57,666 nt of DNA. Source: Candidatus Sulfotelmatobacter sp. Lineage in GTDB: Bacteria > Acidobacteriota > Terriglobia > Terriglobales > Acidobacteriaceae. The stretch spans positions 1-57,666 of the forward strand of contig JAOAPI010000023.1 in the NCBI GenBank assembly GCA_025462865.1. Reading direction: 5' to 3'. Numbering within the stretch: the stretch's first letter is position 1; the number at the start of each line of letters is the position of its first letter. Below, piece by piece: positions 16,263-25,043 of the stretch. Under the pieces are notes generated by a model. The model did not search any database. It was not told the DNA's origin and saw nothing but the letters and a program-made list of their open reading frames with translations. The translations under genes were made by a program, and so were the position numbers.

Positions 16263-16670
16263 ATGTCCACTCTCCGAGACCTCGTGAAAGACCGCAGAGT
16301 TTACTCCATCGAAGCAGAAAAGACTGTGCTTGAAGCGGCGCGCTTCATGATGGAACACAACATTGGCGCGCTGCCTGTGCTACGCAACTCCGAACTTATC
16401 GGAATCTTCTCCGAGCGTGACATCATGAATCGCGTTGTAGCCGTTGGACGGCAACCCGCGTACACCGCCGTGTCTGAGGTCATGACTCCTAATCCGAGGG
16501 CCGTCAAGCTGGACGAAACCGTTGAAGAATGTCTGTTTATCATGGAAGAGTTCGGTTTCAGGCACCTACCAATCGTGGAAGGAAAAGAACTTAAGGGATT
16601 GGTTTCTTTGCGCGATGTGGTGATGCGCCACGCCGCCGAACTCGACCGCCAGACCCGTCGCGCTTCGTAA
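16263..16670 (+). CDS. CBS-pair domain protein
   Basis: A 135-residue stand-alone Bateman module. First CBS: VYSIEAEKTVLEAARFMMEH and IGALPVLRNSELIGIFSERD. Second: VMTPNPRAVKLDETVEECLF and FRHLPIVEGKELKGLVSLRD. The SERDIM/SLRDVV ends are typical nucleotide-contacting positions. CBS pairs bind AMP, ATP or SAM and regulate partner proteins; no partner is evident here. The start has AAGGAG seven bases upstream (near 16250-16256). It is convergent with the following minus-strand gene. Confidence 0.92.
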   Translation: MSTLRDLVKDRRVYSIEAEKTVLEAARFMMEHNIGALPVLRNSELIGIFSERDIMNRVVAVGRQPAYTAVSEVMTPNPRAVKLDETVEECLFIMEEFGFRHLPIVEGKELKGLVSLRDVVMRHAAELDRQTRRAS

Positions 16671-16683
16671 GCGCTGAAGCGAT

Positions 16684-17496
16684 TCATTGCCGCTTTTGGA
16701 GAAGAAATTCTCCTCGCTCGTTTGGCAATCTGAAGGGAAATTCAAATACCTTCCCGTCGAGCGGGAGACGGAGAACGAATTCTTCCTGGGCCTTCCACCC
16801 TCCGAGCCACGTCGATTTTGTGTCGAAGAAGACCCATCCGCGTACTTCCGGATTCGCCCGGTCGAGATACGCCGACCGCAAACTATTCTTGCTGAGAAAT
16901 TCGATCAGTTCATTTACTGATTTTTGATAATCCTGAAGGCGCGTTTGGCGCACTTGTTTCTCTTCGGGGTGTTTGGCGACTGCGCGCCTGGTTTCATCAT
17001 CCAGCGCATCCGCGTCAGCTTCGATCTTCTGGACGTACGTGTCCGGGTCAAGCGCAGGCTGCACGATTTTGAAATGCTTCACGAATTGCATTGTGATTCC
17101 GCCGGGTCCAACATCCTGGCTGGCTGCTCCGCGATAACGAATCGTAATCAGCGCTCCAAAGATGGGCTCGATGCGATGGCGGATAATTTGCACCTCGCGT
17201 GCGTCCACCGCAAGAACGACGCCGACATCCCCCGACCACAGGCCGTAGTTATATTTTCCATCGTCACCCCGGGAGAATGTGCAGCCGGGAAGTTGTTCAT
17301 CCCAACGCACTATCGGTGGTTGGAGGGCGTTCCTATTTTCATTCTTATCGTGATTGAGTGGACGGAGCGCGGCAGATGCGGGAAACGGTGCGCTGAGTGG
17401 GAAAAATAAAGTGAGAGCCGCGCAGCAAAAGACCAACGCGGTGCGTGCAAATCTCAATTGCGGATAACGCCATGGCGAATTGCGGAGCTGCCACAT
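16684..17496 (-). CDS. Exported protein of unknown function
   Basis: A 270-residue protein with an N-terminal signal sequence (ALVFCCAALTLFFPLSAPFP, cleavage near ASAA). The mature part has a beta-rich N-terminal half (YNYGLWSGDVGVVLAVDARE, FGALITIRYRGAASQDVGPG) and a helical middle (DADALDDETRRAVAKHPEEK). It closes with WVFFDTKSTWLGGWKAQEEF and VFEFPFRLPNERGEFLL. No known family was recognised. It may share a transcript with the gene ending at 17515, only 18 bases upstream on the same strand. Confidence 0.72.
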   Translation of the reverse strand: MWQLRNSPWRYPQLRFARTALVFCCAALTLFFPLSAPFPASAALRPLNHDKNENRNALQPPIVRWDEQLPGCTFSRGDDGKYNYGLWSGDVGVVLAVDAREVQIIRHRIEPIFGALITIRYRGAASQDVGPGGITMQFVKHFKIVQPALDPDTYVQKIEADADALDDETRRAVAKHPEEKQVRQTRLQDYQKSVNELIEFLSKNSLRSAYLDRANPEVRGWVFFDTKSTWLGGWKAQEEFVLRLPLDGKVFEFPFRLPNERGEFLLQKRQ

Positions 17497-17514
17497 TGGG
17501 GGCGCGGCCTGGTC

Positions 17515-18552
17515 TTAGTTCACAATGACGCTGACGGTCGCTTGATTGGTGGTTGTGTTACTGGGTGCCGCACCGTTTTCGTCGGCTCCAGTAAGCGTGA
17601 AGACGTAAGTCTTGCTGGGAGTGACAGTACCAATGCTGGTCCCGGATGATCCGCAGGCAGGCATGAAGATGAGGCCGCCCGCGACGAGCGTTAAGCAAAG
17701 TGCGCCCATTGCAGTTTTTCGGCGGATCCCCTTCGCGCCCAGCGTTATGAGCGCAAGCCCTGGAAGGACCAGCCACAAAGCATAAAAGATTCCTCGGCTG
17801 CCGAGCTTGGTTACAGGCGTAGGTCCACTGGTGGTGATGGTGAGAGTCGCTGTCGCTGGAATCCCTGATGTTACTTGCACGGGCCCAGGCCCACTTCCTG
17901 AAGTCGGTTGGAACGAACACACTGGTGCCAGCGTCACGACCGGGGAAACCGACAGACACGAGAGTGTAATTTGATGTCCAGAATAGCTGCCGATCGGCGA
18001 TATGGTCACGGTAGCTGTGGCGGCGCTGCCCGCAGCCACGGGATTCGGCGTGGCAGTCGTGGGCGAAACCGAGAGCGTGTAGTCCTGTGACAGAGGTTGT
18101 ACCGTCAGGTTCAGGGTCGCAGTTTGCGTGATGGAGCCGCTGGTACCGGTCACGATGAAGTTATACAGTCCGACGGCAGTCGTGTCCGTCGTGGTGATCG
18201 TCAGCGAAGGTCCGTCGGCGGGCGGCACCTGGGTCGCAGGGCTGACGGTGCAAACTGGCGGACTGGTGGTAACCGGGCCTGATGTCACGGCACAACTCAG
18301 CGAGACCAGACTGCTGAAGCCACCGGTCGTGGTGAGATCGATGGTGGCGAGCGCGGATCCGCCGGGGTCAACGGCGGGACGGTTCAATCCAAGCGGTATG
18401 CTGAGGCCAAAACTTTGGCCGTAAGCGAGGGACAGCGAAGCGGCGGAAATCATCCAAAGCCAGAAAGCGAAAACTAGGGCGCGAACGAGCAGCCTGGGAT
18501 TAAACCTGATTCGATGGAAAGTCTCGCCTTTGAAAACCCTGCAATTGACCAT
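17515..18552 (-). CDS. Secreted Ig-like repeat protein with acidobacterial C-terminal module
   Basis: After an N-terminal hydrophobic segment (LVRALVFAFWLWMISAASLS) come two Ig-like beta domains. One contains SLVSLSCAVTSGPVTTSPPV, the other TVTISPIGSYSGHQITLSCL. A C-terminal module follows: a membrane segment IFYALWLVLPGLALITLGAK, basic IRRK, a second hydrophobic segment, LIFMPACGSSG, and a final beta stretch ending in ATVSVIVN. The same C-terminal arrangement is found in the neighbour at 18779-21571. It is probably anchored at the envelope. The start is uncertain: ATG 18552 or GTG 18615, neither with a clear ribosome-binding site. Confidence 0.72.
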   Translation of the reverse strand: MVNCRVFKGETFHRIRFNPRLLVRALVFAFWLWMISAASLSLAYGQSFGLSIPLGLNRPAVDPGGSALATIDLTTTGGFSSLVSLSCAVTSGPVTTSPPVCTVSPATQVPPADGPSLTITTTDTTAVGLYNFIVTGTSGSITQTATLNLTVQPLSQDYTLSVSPTTATPNPVAAGSAATATVTISPIGSYSGHQITLSCLSVSPVVTLAPVCSFQPTSGSGPGPVQVTSGIPATATLTITTSGPTPVTKLGSRGIFYALWLVLPGLALITLGAKGIRRKTAMGALCLTLVAGGLIFMPACGSSGTSIGTVTPSKTYVFTLTGADENGAAPSNTTTNQATVSVIVN

Positions 18553-18733
18553 GAGAGGTTGAGAACTCACTACTTCGATTCCTCCAGCGGCGCAAAAGCT
18601 GCCCGAGCCAGGCACGAATGAGTGCCGGGTGATGATCGGCCGGAAAAATGATTAATACGACAGACTCGGAAAGCGCCAGACAGAATCTTAGACTAGAGTC
18701 ACACATCGTGCCAATGTGCCCGGCAGATGTCTC

Positions 18734-18767
18734 AAAAAAATAAAGCCGCCCCAGAAGAGGCGGCTTT
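18734..18767 (-). terminator. Intrinsic terminator of the SBBP repeat gene
   Basis: AAAGCCGCC (18742-18750) pairs perfectly with GGCGGCTTT (18759-18767). Read on the minus strand the stem is followed by ATTTTTTT (18734-18741). It lies 11 bases after the stop codon of the minus-strand SBBP gene. The TTT on the plus side could also allow some bidirectional function. Confidence 0.85.
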
Positions 18768-18778
18768 TTCTATCGTGG

Positions 18779-21571
18779 TTAGTTTACTGTGAGCGTTAGA
18801 GCCGGGGACGTTCCAGTCTCAGTAGCTGCGGTAGCCGTTCCGCTGACGGTGATGGTGTAATTGCCAGCCGGCGTGCCCGCGTTTCCCGTGGTCTTAGTGC
18901 TGCTGCCTCCACCACAAGCTGGCAACAGGAGGAGACTGCCCAACATAAAACTCAGAAGCGCCCCGCCTAATACTTTTTTCCGCCGCGGTCCAGCAAAGCC
19001 GAGTAAAGCGATTCCACCCATGGGCAGGAATATTGCGTAGAACACAGCCGATGAGTGACCCGTTTTCGGCTGCTGCAAAAGAGCTGAAGCGGGCGTGGTG
19101 TTTACGGTTAGTGTTCCAGGGGTCGCGGTCGTGGCGGTTGCTGCGGCGCACGTGGGTCCGAGCGTCACTACAGGAGTGATAGCACAGGTAAGAGTTACGG
19201 TTCCGCTGAAGCCATTCGTAGAAGATACCGTTACAGTAGACGTTGCCGAACCTCCGGGGCTGACTGTTGCCGGCGAGAGTGCGGTGGCCGCAAGCGAGAA
19301 AGTCGAAGCTGTGGTCGAGTATTTGACCACGAAAGCGTCGGAAGCTCCACCCGAAACCGGCTGGAAAGCCCCGGTCGTGGAGGGGAAATCCGAGGTAGAC
19401 GCGGTAGTCCCACTCACGTAGATATTGCTTCCGGCGCTGTCCACCGCGATGGATCCGAACTTACCGCCATCATCTTCGTCCAATGAACCTCCCAGGTATG
19501 TGGAAAAAACGAGCGCAGATCCCCCCGCATTAATCTCACTCACGAAGGCATCATTGCCTCCGCCCGGGTTTGCCTGTGTGGAACTCACAGTGGGAAAAGG
19601 GTTCGAGGCGGTCTGCCCCGTCACGTACGCGTTGTTGCTTCCATCCACCGCGATGCCCGCTCCTAAATCAGTCCCATTGCCGCCGAGATAGGTCGAATAC
19701 ACGAAGGCAGTTCCGTCCGCTTTTACTTTCGTAACGAATGCGTCGGTGGCGCCGCCGCCGAAGGTAGCTTGCAACGCGGATTGCAGAGGAAAGTCCGTGC
19801 TCGACGCAGTTTGCCCCGTGACGTAAGCGTTTCCCGAGCCATCAACTGCGATGCCGTTTCCTATGTCACTATTACTGCCGCCCAGGAACGTGGAGTAGAC
19901 GTAAGTGTATGTACTACCCGCGCCGCTTAGGGCCATCACGAATGCGTCGGAGCTGCCTCCGCCATAGATAGGTTGCCTCACTCCAAGTCCCTGTATTGGG
20001 AAGCTGGAACCCGCGCTGCCCGTTAAATAAATGTTGGGGGACGAACCCGATGCGACCGCGACGGCAGTGGCGAAGTCGTTGACATTGCCTCCAATGTATG
20101 TAGAAAACACGAGGTCGTTTAGACCCAAACCGGCAGGCTTCAACTTTGTGAGGAATCCGCCGGCCGGTGTCGCTTGAAGCGTACCGACACTGAGTGGAAA
20201 ACCTGAGGAGGATGTCTTTCCGGCGGTATAGACATTTCCAGAGCTATCTAAGGCAATGCTCAGCGCGGCGTCTGAAGCGCTACCCCCGAGGTAGGTGCTG
20301 TATTTGAGAACACCGCTCGGATCGAGTTCGGATATGAATGCATTAACAGTGCCTTTCAATATGGTTTGGTACGCACCCACTGTGGTAGGAAAGGTCGACG
20401 AGCTTGTGCCGCCGGCGATAAAAGCATCTAGCGACCCATCCACCACGATGGCGTTCCCGCTGTCGCTGAAGCTCCCGCCGATGTAAGTCGAATATACAAT
20501 TCCCGAGCCGTCAGGTTTTATTTTTGTGACGAAGGCATTGGCGGTGCCCAAGAGTTTGTTTGTGCTCGAAAATCCCGGGAAATTCGCGGACGCGGTCTCT
20601 CCTGTTACATAGGCATTTCCTGCACTATCGAAGGCAATTCCGTATCCTGAATCAGTTCCTGAGCCGCCCAGATAAGTGGAATAGCTGACCGAGGGATCGA
20701 TCACCAACTCGCGGGTGCGATCATAGTCACCTAATTTGAAGCTGACTTCGTTGTTCGCCTTCAGAGCGAAGCGTGCGTCAATTACTTGGTGCGTGCCGTT
20801 TTGTTCCTGATAGGCCACAGGCTTGTGCAACAAAACATTTCCCGCAGCGGAAGAGATGATCAGGTTACCGGAGTTGTCTGTCTTTAGGCCTTGATTACCT
20901 GTGATTCGAAAATCGATCGGATCCGGATTGGCGCCGGCAGCCACGATGAAATCAAATTCGAGCGCCCGTCCCGTACCGTGGAAGGCCATACTTACTCCGG
21001 GGTAGACGTCGTCGTAAGAAACCCGAGCATATCGCGCGACCCCAGTACGCCATTTACTCTGGTCATTGCCTACGAAGTAATTGGCCGTTCCGGGCATAAC
21101 AGCGGCGCCCTCAACCTTGGCCCGCGAGTTCCCGCCGACGAGATGCATGCGAACGACGGCGTTTGAGTGTTTCGCTGTGTTGCTGTGCGCAGCAGTCGTC
21201 GCGTCAGACCCTATCGCCGGCCGGACTTTGGACATTTCACTCGCGGGCTGTAGGGAGTTAAGCGAAAGCACGGCATCGTTCGCCGTCAGAAACAACGTGT
21301 ATCCGTTTCCTCGGGCCAGGTATTTGACGCGGGCATCACTCTGGCCCTGATTCTGCTCAAAGGCGAGTGGAAGAGCGGCATAGGTGGCCTGAATTCGGCC
21401 ACGCGCTTCGGAGGACGTTTCCGGCTTATATGCGGAGGATGCGGCCGGAGCCGTACCGGCGGTGCTTACATGTCTGCCCGGGCTAATAGCAAAGAAGGCC
21501 ACGGCGATGATCGTTACTGGGACCATGCAGAGCGCACAAATCCATCCGGTTGAGGCGATTGTTTTCGACAA
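18779..21571 (-). CDS. SBBP beta-propeller repeat protein (DUF7948-type N-terminus)
   Basis: A protein of about 930 residues. A membrane/signal segment (CMVPVTIIAVAFFAISPG) is followed by a DUF7948-like domain (LPLAFEQNQGQSDARVKYLA, then TANYFVGNDQSKWRTGVARY and VYPGVSMAFHG). Then come about nine SBBP repeats, each built on V-x-YSTYLGGS-x-D with G-x-AVDSSGNAYVTG-type loops. The end is an Ig-like domain plus the C-terminal module VFYAIFLPMGGIALLGFAGP, RRKK, LLLLPACGGGS and a beta tail. TTG 21571 is chosen because a perfect AGGAGG (21578-21583) lies six bases upstream; GTG 21592 is an alternative without such support. A promoter with flanking repeats is at 21667-21757. It is a surface or secreted protein of unknown ligand. 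Confidence 0.85.
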   Translation of the reverse strand: MSKTIASTGWICALCMVPVTIIAVAFFAISPGRHVSTAGTAPAASSAYKPETSSEARGRIQATYAALPLAFEQNQGQSDARVKYLARGNGYTLFLTANDAVLSLNSLQPASEMSKVRPAIGSDATTAAHSNTAKHSNAVVRMHLVGGNSRAKVEGAAVMPGTANYFVGNDQSKWRTGVARYARVSYDDVYPGVSMAFHGTGRALEFDFIVAAGANPDPIDFRITGNQGLKTDNSGNLIISSAAGNVLLHKPVAYQEQNGTHQVIDARFALKANNEVSFKLGDYDRTRELVIDPSVSYSTYLGGSGTDSGYGIAFDSAGNAYVTGETASANFPGFSSTNKLLGTANAFVTKIKPDGSGIVYSTYIGGSFSDSGNAIVVDGSLDAFIAGGTSSSTFPTTVGAYQTILKGTVNAFISELDPSGVLKYSTYLGGSASDAALSIALDSSGNVYTAGKTSSSGFPLSVGTLQATPAGGFLTKLKPAGLGLNDLVFSTYIGGNVNDFATAVAVASGSSPNIYLTGSAGSSFPIQGLGVRQPIYGGGSSDAFVMALSGAGSTYTYVYSTFLGGSNSDIGNGIAVDGSGNAYVTGQTASSTDFPLQSALQATFGGGATDAFVTKVKADGTAFVYSTYLGGNGTDLGAGIAVDGSNNAYVTGQTASNPFPTVSSTQANPGGGNDAFVSEINAGGSALVFSTYLGGSLDEDDGGKFGSIAVDSAGSNIYVSGTTASTSDFPSTTGAFQPVSGGASDAFVVKYSTTASTFSLAATALSPATVSPGGSATSTVTVSSTNGFSGTVTLTCAITPVVTLGPTCAAATATTATPGTLTVNTTPASALLQQPKTGHSSAVFYAIFLPMGGIALLGFAGPRRKKVLGGALLSFMLGSLLLLPACGGGSSTKTTGNAGTPAGNYTITVSGTATAATETGTSPALTLTVN

Positions 21572-21666
21572 GGCGATCCTCCTGTGATGCACAGTGAAAC
21601 CCCGCTCCGGGAGAAACTACTCGGCACAATTATCGTGGAATCAGTGCGCGCCCCGAGCAAGAGATC

Positions 21667-21757
21667 TTTAGATTGCAATTTCCTGCAGCTTGTTCGCGAG
21701 TATGGCGGTGGAACCTGAGGTTGTCAACGGTGTTTAGATAGCAATTTAGGTTCCACC
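21667..21757 (-). promoter_or_regulatory. Promoter of the SBBP gene with flanking operator-like repeats
   Basis: On the minus strand TTGACA (21722-21727) is followed after 17 bases by CATACT (21699-21704). A 15-base sequence occurs twice, TTTAGATAGCAATTT (21733-21747) just upstream of the -35 and TTTAGATTGCAATTT (21667-21681) just downstream of the -10. They differ at one base and are 66 bases apart. In addition GGTGGAACCT (21707-21716) and AGGTTCCACC (21748-21757) form a perfect 10-bp inverted repeat around the -35. This looks like a regulated promoter with two binding sites. The remainder of the 21572-21954 gap holds the terminator of the AsmA-like gene and nothing else recognised. Confidence 0.5.
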
Positions 21758-21884
21758 CAAGACCTCCACCGCCCCGTGGAAGCGGGTTACGCAACCCCTT
21801 AAGATGCCGTCAAAATCGGCATAGGTTACCCCCGGCCAAGCTATATGCAGCACTGTGGAATCGGTGCAAAAATCCATGCAAAAA

Positions 21885-21914
21885 GAGGAAAACCTCTACC
21901 GCAGGGTAGAGGTT
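21885..21914 (-). terminator. Intrinsic terminator of the AsmA-like gene
   Basis: AACCTCTACC (21891-21900) and GGTAGAGGTT (21905-21914) form a perfect 10-bp stem with loop GCAG. Read on the minus strand the stem is followed by TTCCTCTTTTT. It is about 40 bases past the stop at 21955. Confidence 0.8.
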
Positions 21915-21954
21915 GGAATTCAAAGTTTAGTTCGACGAAATACGGCGATGGACT

Positions 21955-23625
21955 TCAGTTCGGTTTTTTCTTGAACATTCCTGTTACGCCGCTGAGGGGA
22001 TTCTTCTGTCCAAGCTTGTTTCCGGTGAGAGCGTTCTGCATCATTCCGCCCGCCATTCCTTTTACGTCGGGAAGGAATTTCGGATCAGACGTTGTTCCCT
22101 GGATCAGAAATGGAATATTGTCAGCTTTCATTTTGAAGTCGAGTGCATTGCTTGGACTCACAGTACCAGCTCCACTCGCGGTTCCCAGGGTTGGTACGAT
22201 CAGGCTGATGTTATCGGCGCGAGTGCCTTCCGGGGCTACGCGCACATTGGCGCTGAAATTCTGAATTGTTGTATCTTTTTGTGCTGTCGCTCCCTTACCT
22301 GAAAGCGCAGAGATCGCAGAAAGTTTCGAGCCCAGGTTAAATCCCGCAAGCGCGGAGTTCTCCAGTCGGACCGTCCCCGTAGTGACTGACTTGTCGACGG
22401 GCCCCGTGGTCACTAAATTTACAGCCAGCGTACCGCCTTTGAGCTGCGAACCGGAGGGCAAGATCACCCCTACCGCGGGCAGCATCGCTTCCACATCGTC
22501 CACAGGCAGGCCTTGCCCCTCCATCTTCAGATTAACGATGGTCGTTGTGCCGTGCGCGTCGTAGGTGCCTGTGAGATGTGCCACGGCCTTTCCCATGGTC
22601 ACTTCGCCCTGGCTCAAGGTGCCAGTTTCTTTCACGAGATCGTGGACGACCGTATATTGCACCTGCAGTGGTTTTCCGGCAGGAGCGCCCTTTTTCACCA
22701 CTTGAAGTTTCTCTCCCTTAAGAGTGCCACTCGTTTTCACCTCATGACCGTCAGATACTAAAGAGCCCTCGAAGTCCGCGATGCCCGATATACCTGCTGC
22801 CGGATCAATGAAGCCTGAGGCTGCAAGGTTCATCTGTTTAATCGAAACCTTAGCCTGAAGTGGCGTGTGCGCGGCATTGCTAGCGTCAATCGGGCCGGCA
22901 GTGCCCTCGAGCTTTAGACTGCCCCCAGCAGGGAGGCTGGCTGTCATCTGGAACGGGAAGGAGCTCGTAAAAGAAAAGTTGGAAACTTCAATATCTACTT
23001 TGTCGTAAATCCGCGGCTGTTGCGATGAGCCGGCGCGGCTCACCGTCACGCGCCCATTGCTCACCTTCAACTTGCCAATCGACAAATTAGGAGTACTGCT
23101 CGCCGACCCGGAAGTAGAAGTACTGTTTGCCGATCCGGAACTGGGAGGCGGAGTACTGTTCGCCGACCCCGAGGGCCGTGTCGCAGTACCGGCAGCCGTT
23201 GTCCCGGTCTTAGCCTGAGCCTGCGCCGTTCCAGTATTTCCCAGGCTGGAAAAGTTCCACTTGTCACCTTCCCGCGAGTGCACCAGACTGATCTCGGGCT
23301 GATTCAGCGTCAGGTCAGTAATGTTGAGTGATTTGGAAAAGATCAGCGGGATCAATTCCACGCCCACCTTGAGGGACTTGGCCTGAATGAATGGAGTCTG
23401 GCTGAACGCGGGATCGTCGGCAATAGATATATTGTCGGCCGTCACACCTCCCGAAAAAAGCGATAGCGAGAGATTGCCCACTTTGGATGGGCGTCCCAGT
23501 GTGTCGGTCAACTCCGATTCGAGCCTCGGGCGAAAAGCATTTGCATCAATGAAAAATGGAACAGCAATAACGATTACCAACAACACGCCAATCACGATGG
23601 CGACGATTTTCAGAGGGCGGTTCAT
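21955..23625 (-). CDS. AsmA-family membrane-anchored protein
   Basis: A 556-residue protein with a single N-terminal membrane helix (IVAIVIGVLLVIVIAVPFFI). The AsmA N-terminal pattern follows: DANAFRPRLESELTDTLGRP, VGNLSLSLFSGGVTADNISI and ELIPLIFSKSLNITDLTLNQ. A low-complexity Gly/Ser/Thr/Pro linker lies at about residues 135-172, with repeated GSANST. The C-terminal half holds long beta strands as in AsmA/TamB-like lipid-transport proteins, including LKMEGQGLPVDDVEAMLPAV. AsmA-like proteins are envelope-spanning bridges thought to move phospholipids to the outer membrane. It is preceded on the same strand by a TPR gene ending at 23697. Confidence 0.88.
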   Translation of the reverse strand: MNRPLKIVAIVIGVLLVIVIAVPFFIDANAFRPRLESELTDTLGRPSKVGNLSLSLFSGGVTADNISIADDPAFSQTPFIQAKSLKVGVELIPLIFSKSLNITDLTLNQPEISLVHSREGDKWNFSSLGNTGTAQAQAKTGTTAAGTATRPSGSANSTPPPSSGSANSTSTSGSASSTPNLSIGKLKVSNGRVTVSRAGSSQQPRIYDKVDIEVSNFSFTSSFPFQMTASLPAGGSLKLEGTAGPIDASNAAHTPLQAKVSIKQMNLAASGFIDPAAGISGIADFEGSLVSDGHEVKTSGTLKGEKLQVVKKGAPAGKPLQVQYTVVHDLVKETGTLSQGEVTMGKAVAHLTGTYDAHGTTTIVNLKMEGQGLPVDDVEAMLPAVGVILPSGSQLKGGTLAVNLVTTGPVDKSVTTGTVRLENSALAGFNLGSKLSAISALSGKGATAQKDTTIQNFSANVRVAPEGTRADNISLIVPTLGTASGAGTVSPSNALDFKMKADNIPFLIQGTTSDPKFLPDVKGMAGGMMQNALTGNKLGQKNPLSGVTGMFKKKPN

Positions 23626-23696
23626 AGATTAGTTCCTCTCATGCCTGAATTGCGAAATTGTTCGTGCTGAGCAAAGGCGCAGAAGCAAAGAATTCT

Positions 23697-24935
23697 TCAT
23701 TGCACGTCCTGCAGGAGTTCTGGCGAGGGCACGATGCCGCTTTCAACCTGCTGCTGGCGCTCTTTCCGGCGCTCATTGTCGATGCGGATGGACGTCTCCA
23801 GTTCTTTCTTTCCCTCTTCCTTGCGCCCCAGATGAATGAGCACTTGTCCTTTTACGTAGTGAATGTCGGTACGGCGGGGATCGAGTTTGACGGCGGAGTC
23901 GATCGCGATCAGAGCCTGCGGATATTTCTGCTGCCGCTGGTACGCCTTGGCGAGTCCAACGTAGGCGTCAACCATACGAGGATCGCGATGGAGCGCCTCG
24001 CGATAGCTCTTCTCCGCGTTAGTGTCCTGTTGCATAAGCGAATAAACGTCGCCGAGTTCCTCGTAATTGAATGGCAGCTCGGGCTCGAGGGCCGCATCCT
24101 TCAGAAATTCATCACGCGCGCGCTCATATTCCTGTTTCTTCAAATACGCGAGCCCCATGTTGAAGTGAACGAAAGTGAGTTTCGGGTTGGCCTCCGCCGC
24201 GGCTTCAAAATCAGCCAGGGCCATGTCGTATTGTTCGAGATTGAGATGCGCTTTCCCCATGAAAAGATGGTACTCAGGTGAACCATCTCCAGCCTTAACG
24301 AGCTGCACCGTTGCCCTTTCATCCAGCTCTTTTATGCCGGCCCGGTGCGCCGAGATGGCGAGCACGTACAAATAGCTCAAATGTCCTGATTCCTGCGCCC
24401 ACAGTGGCTCCAGCGTATGAGCTGCATCTGCCCAGCGCTGGGTAAAGAAGTAGCAAAGCCCCAGGAGATGGCGGGGCTGCTGCGCCTCCGGCTGATCGTG
24501 CACGACCGATTCGAAAGGCGGAATTGCTTTCAGAAAGTCGTTCTGACGATAGTAGGCGAGGCCTATATTCAGCCGGATGCCGGGCACTTCCGGCATCAAC
24601 TGCTCCGCTTTGCGTAGCATGTCCAAAGCTTTTTGCCATTGCTTGCGGCGCATGTAAACCACTCCGAGATTCGCATACGCTCCTGCTAGCTGCGGATTCG
24701 CCGCCAGCACCTGCCGGAAGTCGCGTTCGGCTTCATCCAGGCGGCCCTGGTTCAAGGCAGTCTGTCCGGCCACGAAAACCTGCGCAGGATCAATTGCCGT
24801 CCCCAAGCTTGATGCCCCGCCGCTAGCGGCCCCTGCTCGTGTCCCTGCCGGGGAATTTTGCGACCACGTTCCGCTCGCCAAAGCCCCGACAAGGATGCAG
24901 CTCATGAACACGAATCGCATATGTATGCTTGACAC
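23697..24935 (-). CDS. Secreted tetratricopeptide repeat protein
   Basis: A 412-residue protein with a signal peptide (MRFVFMSCILVGALASGTWS) followed by a long array of TPR units. Examples are AQVFVAGQTALNQGRLDEAE, AGAYANLGVVYMRRKQWQKA, PGIRLNIGLAYYRQNDFLKA, LTFVHFNMGLAYLKKQEYER, VDAYVGLAKAYQRQQKYPQA and DIHYVKGQVLIHLGRKEEGK. About nine or ten repeats fill the protein. It is probably a periplasmic scaffold. GTG 24935 has GAGAG eight bases upstream; ATG 24920 is equally plausible. It diverges from a LacI-type regulator and is followed on the same strand by the AsmA-like gene. Confidence 0.85.
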   Translation of the reverse strand: MSSIHMRFVFMSCILVGALASGTWSQNSPAGTRAGAASGGASSLGTAIDPAQVFVAGQTALNQGRLDEAERDFRQVLAANPQLAGAYANLGVVYMRRKQWQKALDMLRKAEQLMPEVPGIRLNIGLAYYRQNDFLKAIPPFESVVHDQPEAQQPRHLLGLCYFFTQRWADAAHTLEPLWAQESGHLSYLYVLAISAHRAGIKELDERATVQLVKAGDGSPEYHLFMGKAHLNLEQYDMALADFEAAAEANPKLTFVHFNMGLAYLKKQEYERARDEFLKDAALEPELPFNYEELGDVYSLMQQDTNAEKSYREALHRDPRMVDAYVGLAKAYQRQQKYPQALIAIDSAVKLDPRRTDIHYVKGQVLIHLGRKEEGKKELETSIRIDNERRKERQQQVESGIVPSPELLQDVQ

Positions 24936-24957
24936 TCGGCTTACTCTCTGCTGTAGT
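24929..24957 (+). promoter_or_regulatory. Likely promoter of the LacI-type regulator
   Basis: TTGACA (24929-24934), 17 bases, then TGTAGT (24952-24957): a full -35 and a four-of-six -10, about 85 bases before the regulator start at 25044. The -35 overlaps the first codons of the divergent TPR gene. Confidence 0.45.
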
Positions 24958-25043
24958 GTCCGCCAACCTCCGCGTGCAATTCAAGGGAGGCATAAGCATT
25001 TTTCAGGATTTTTGCAGTGCCGCACTCCAAGGGCAACGGTTCG

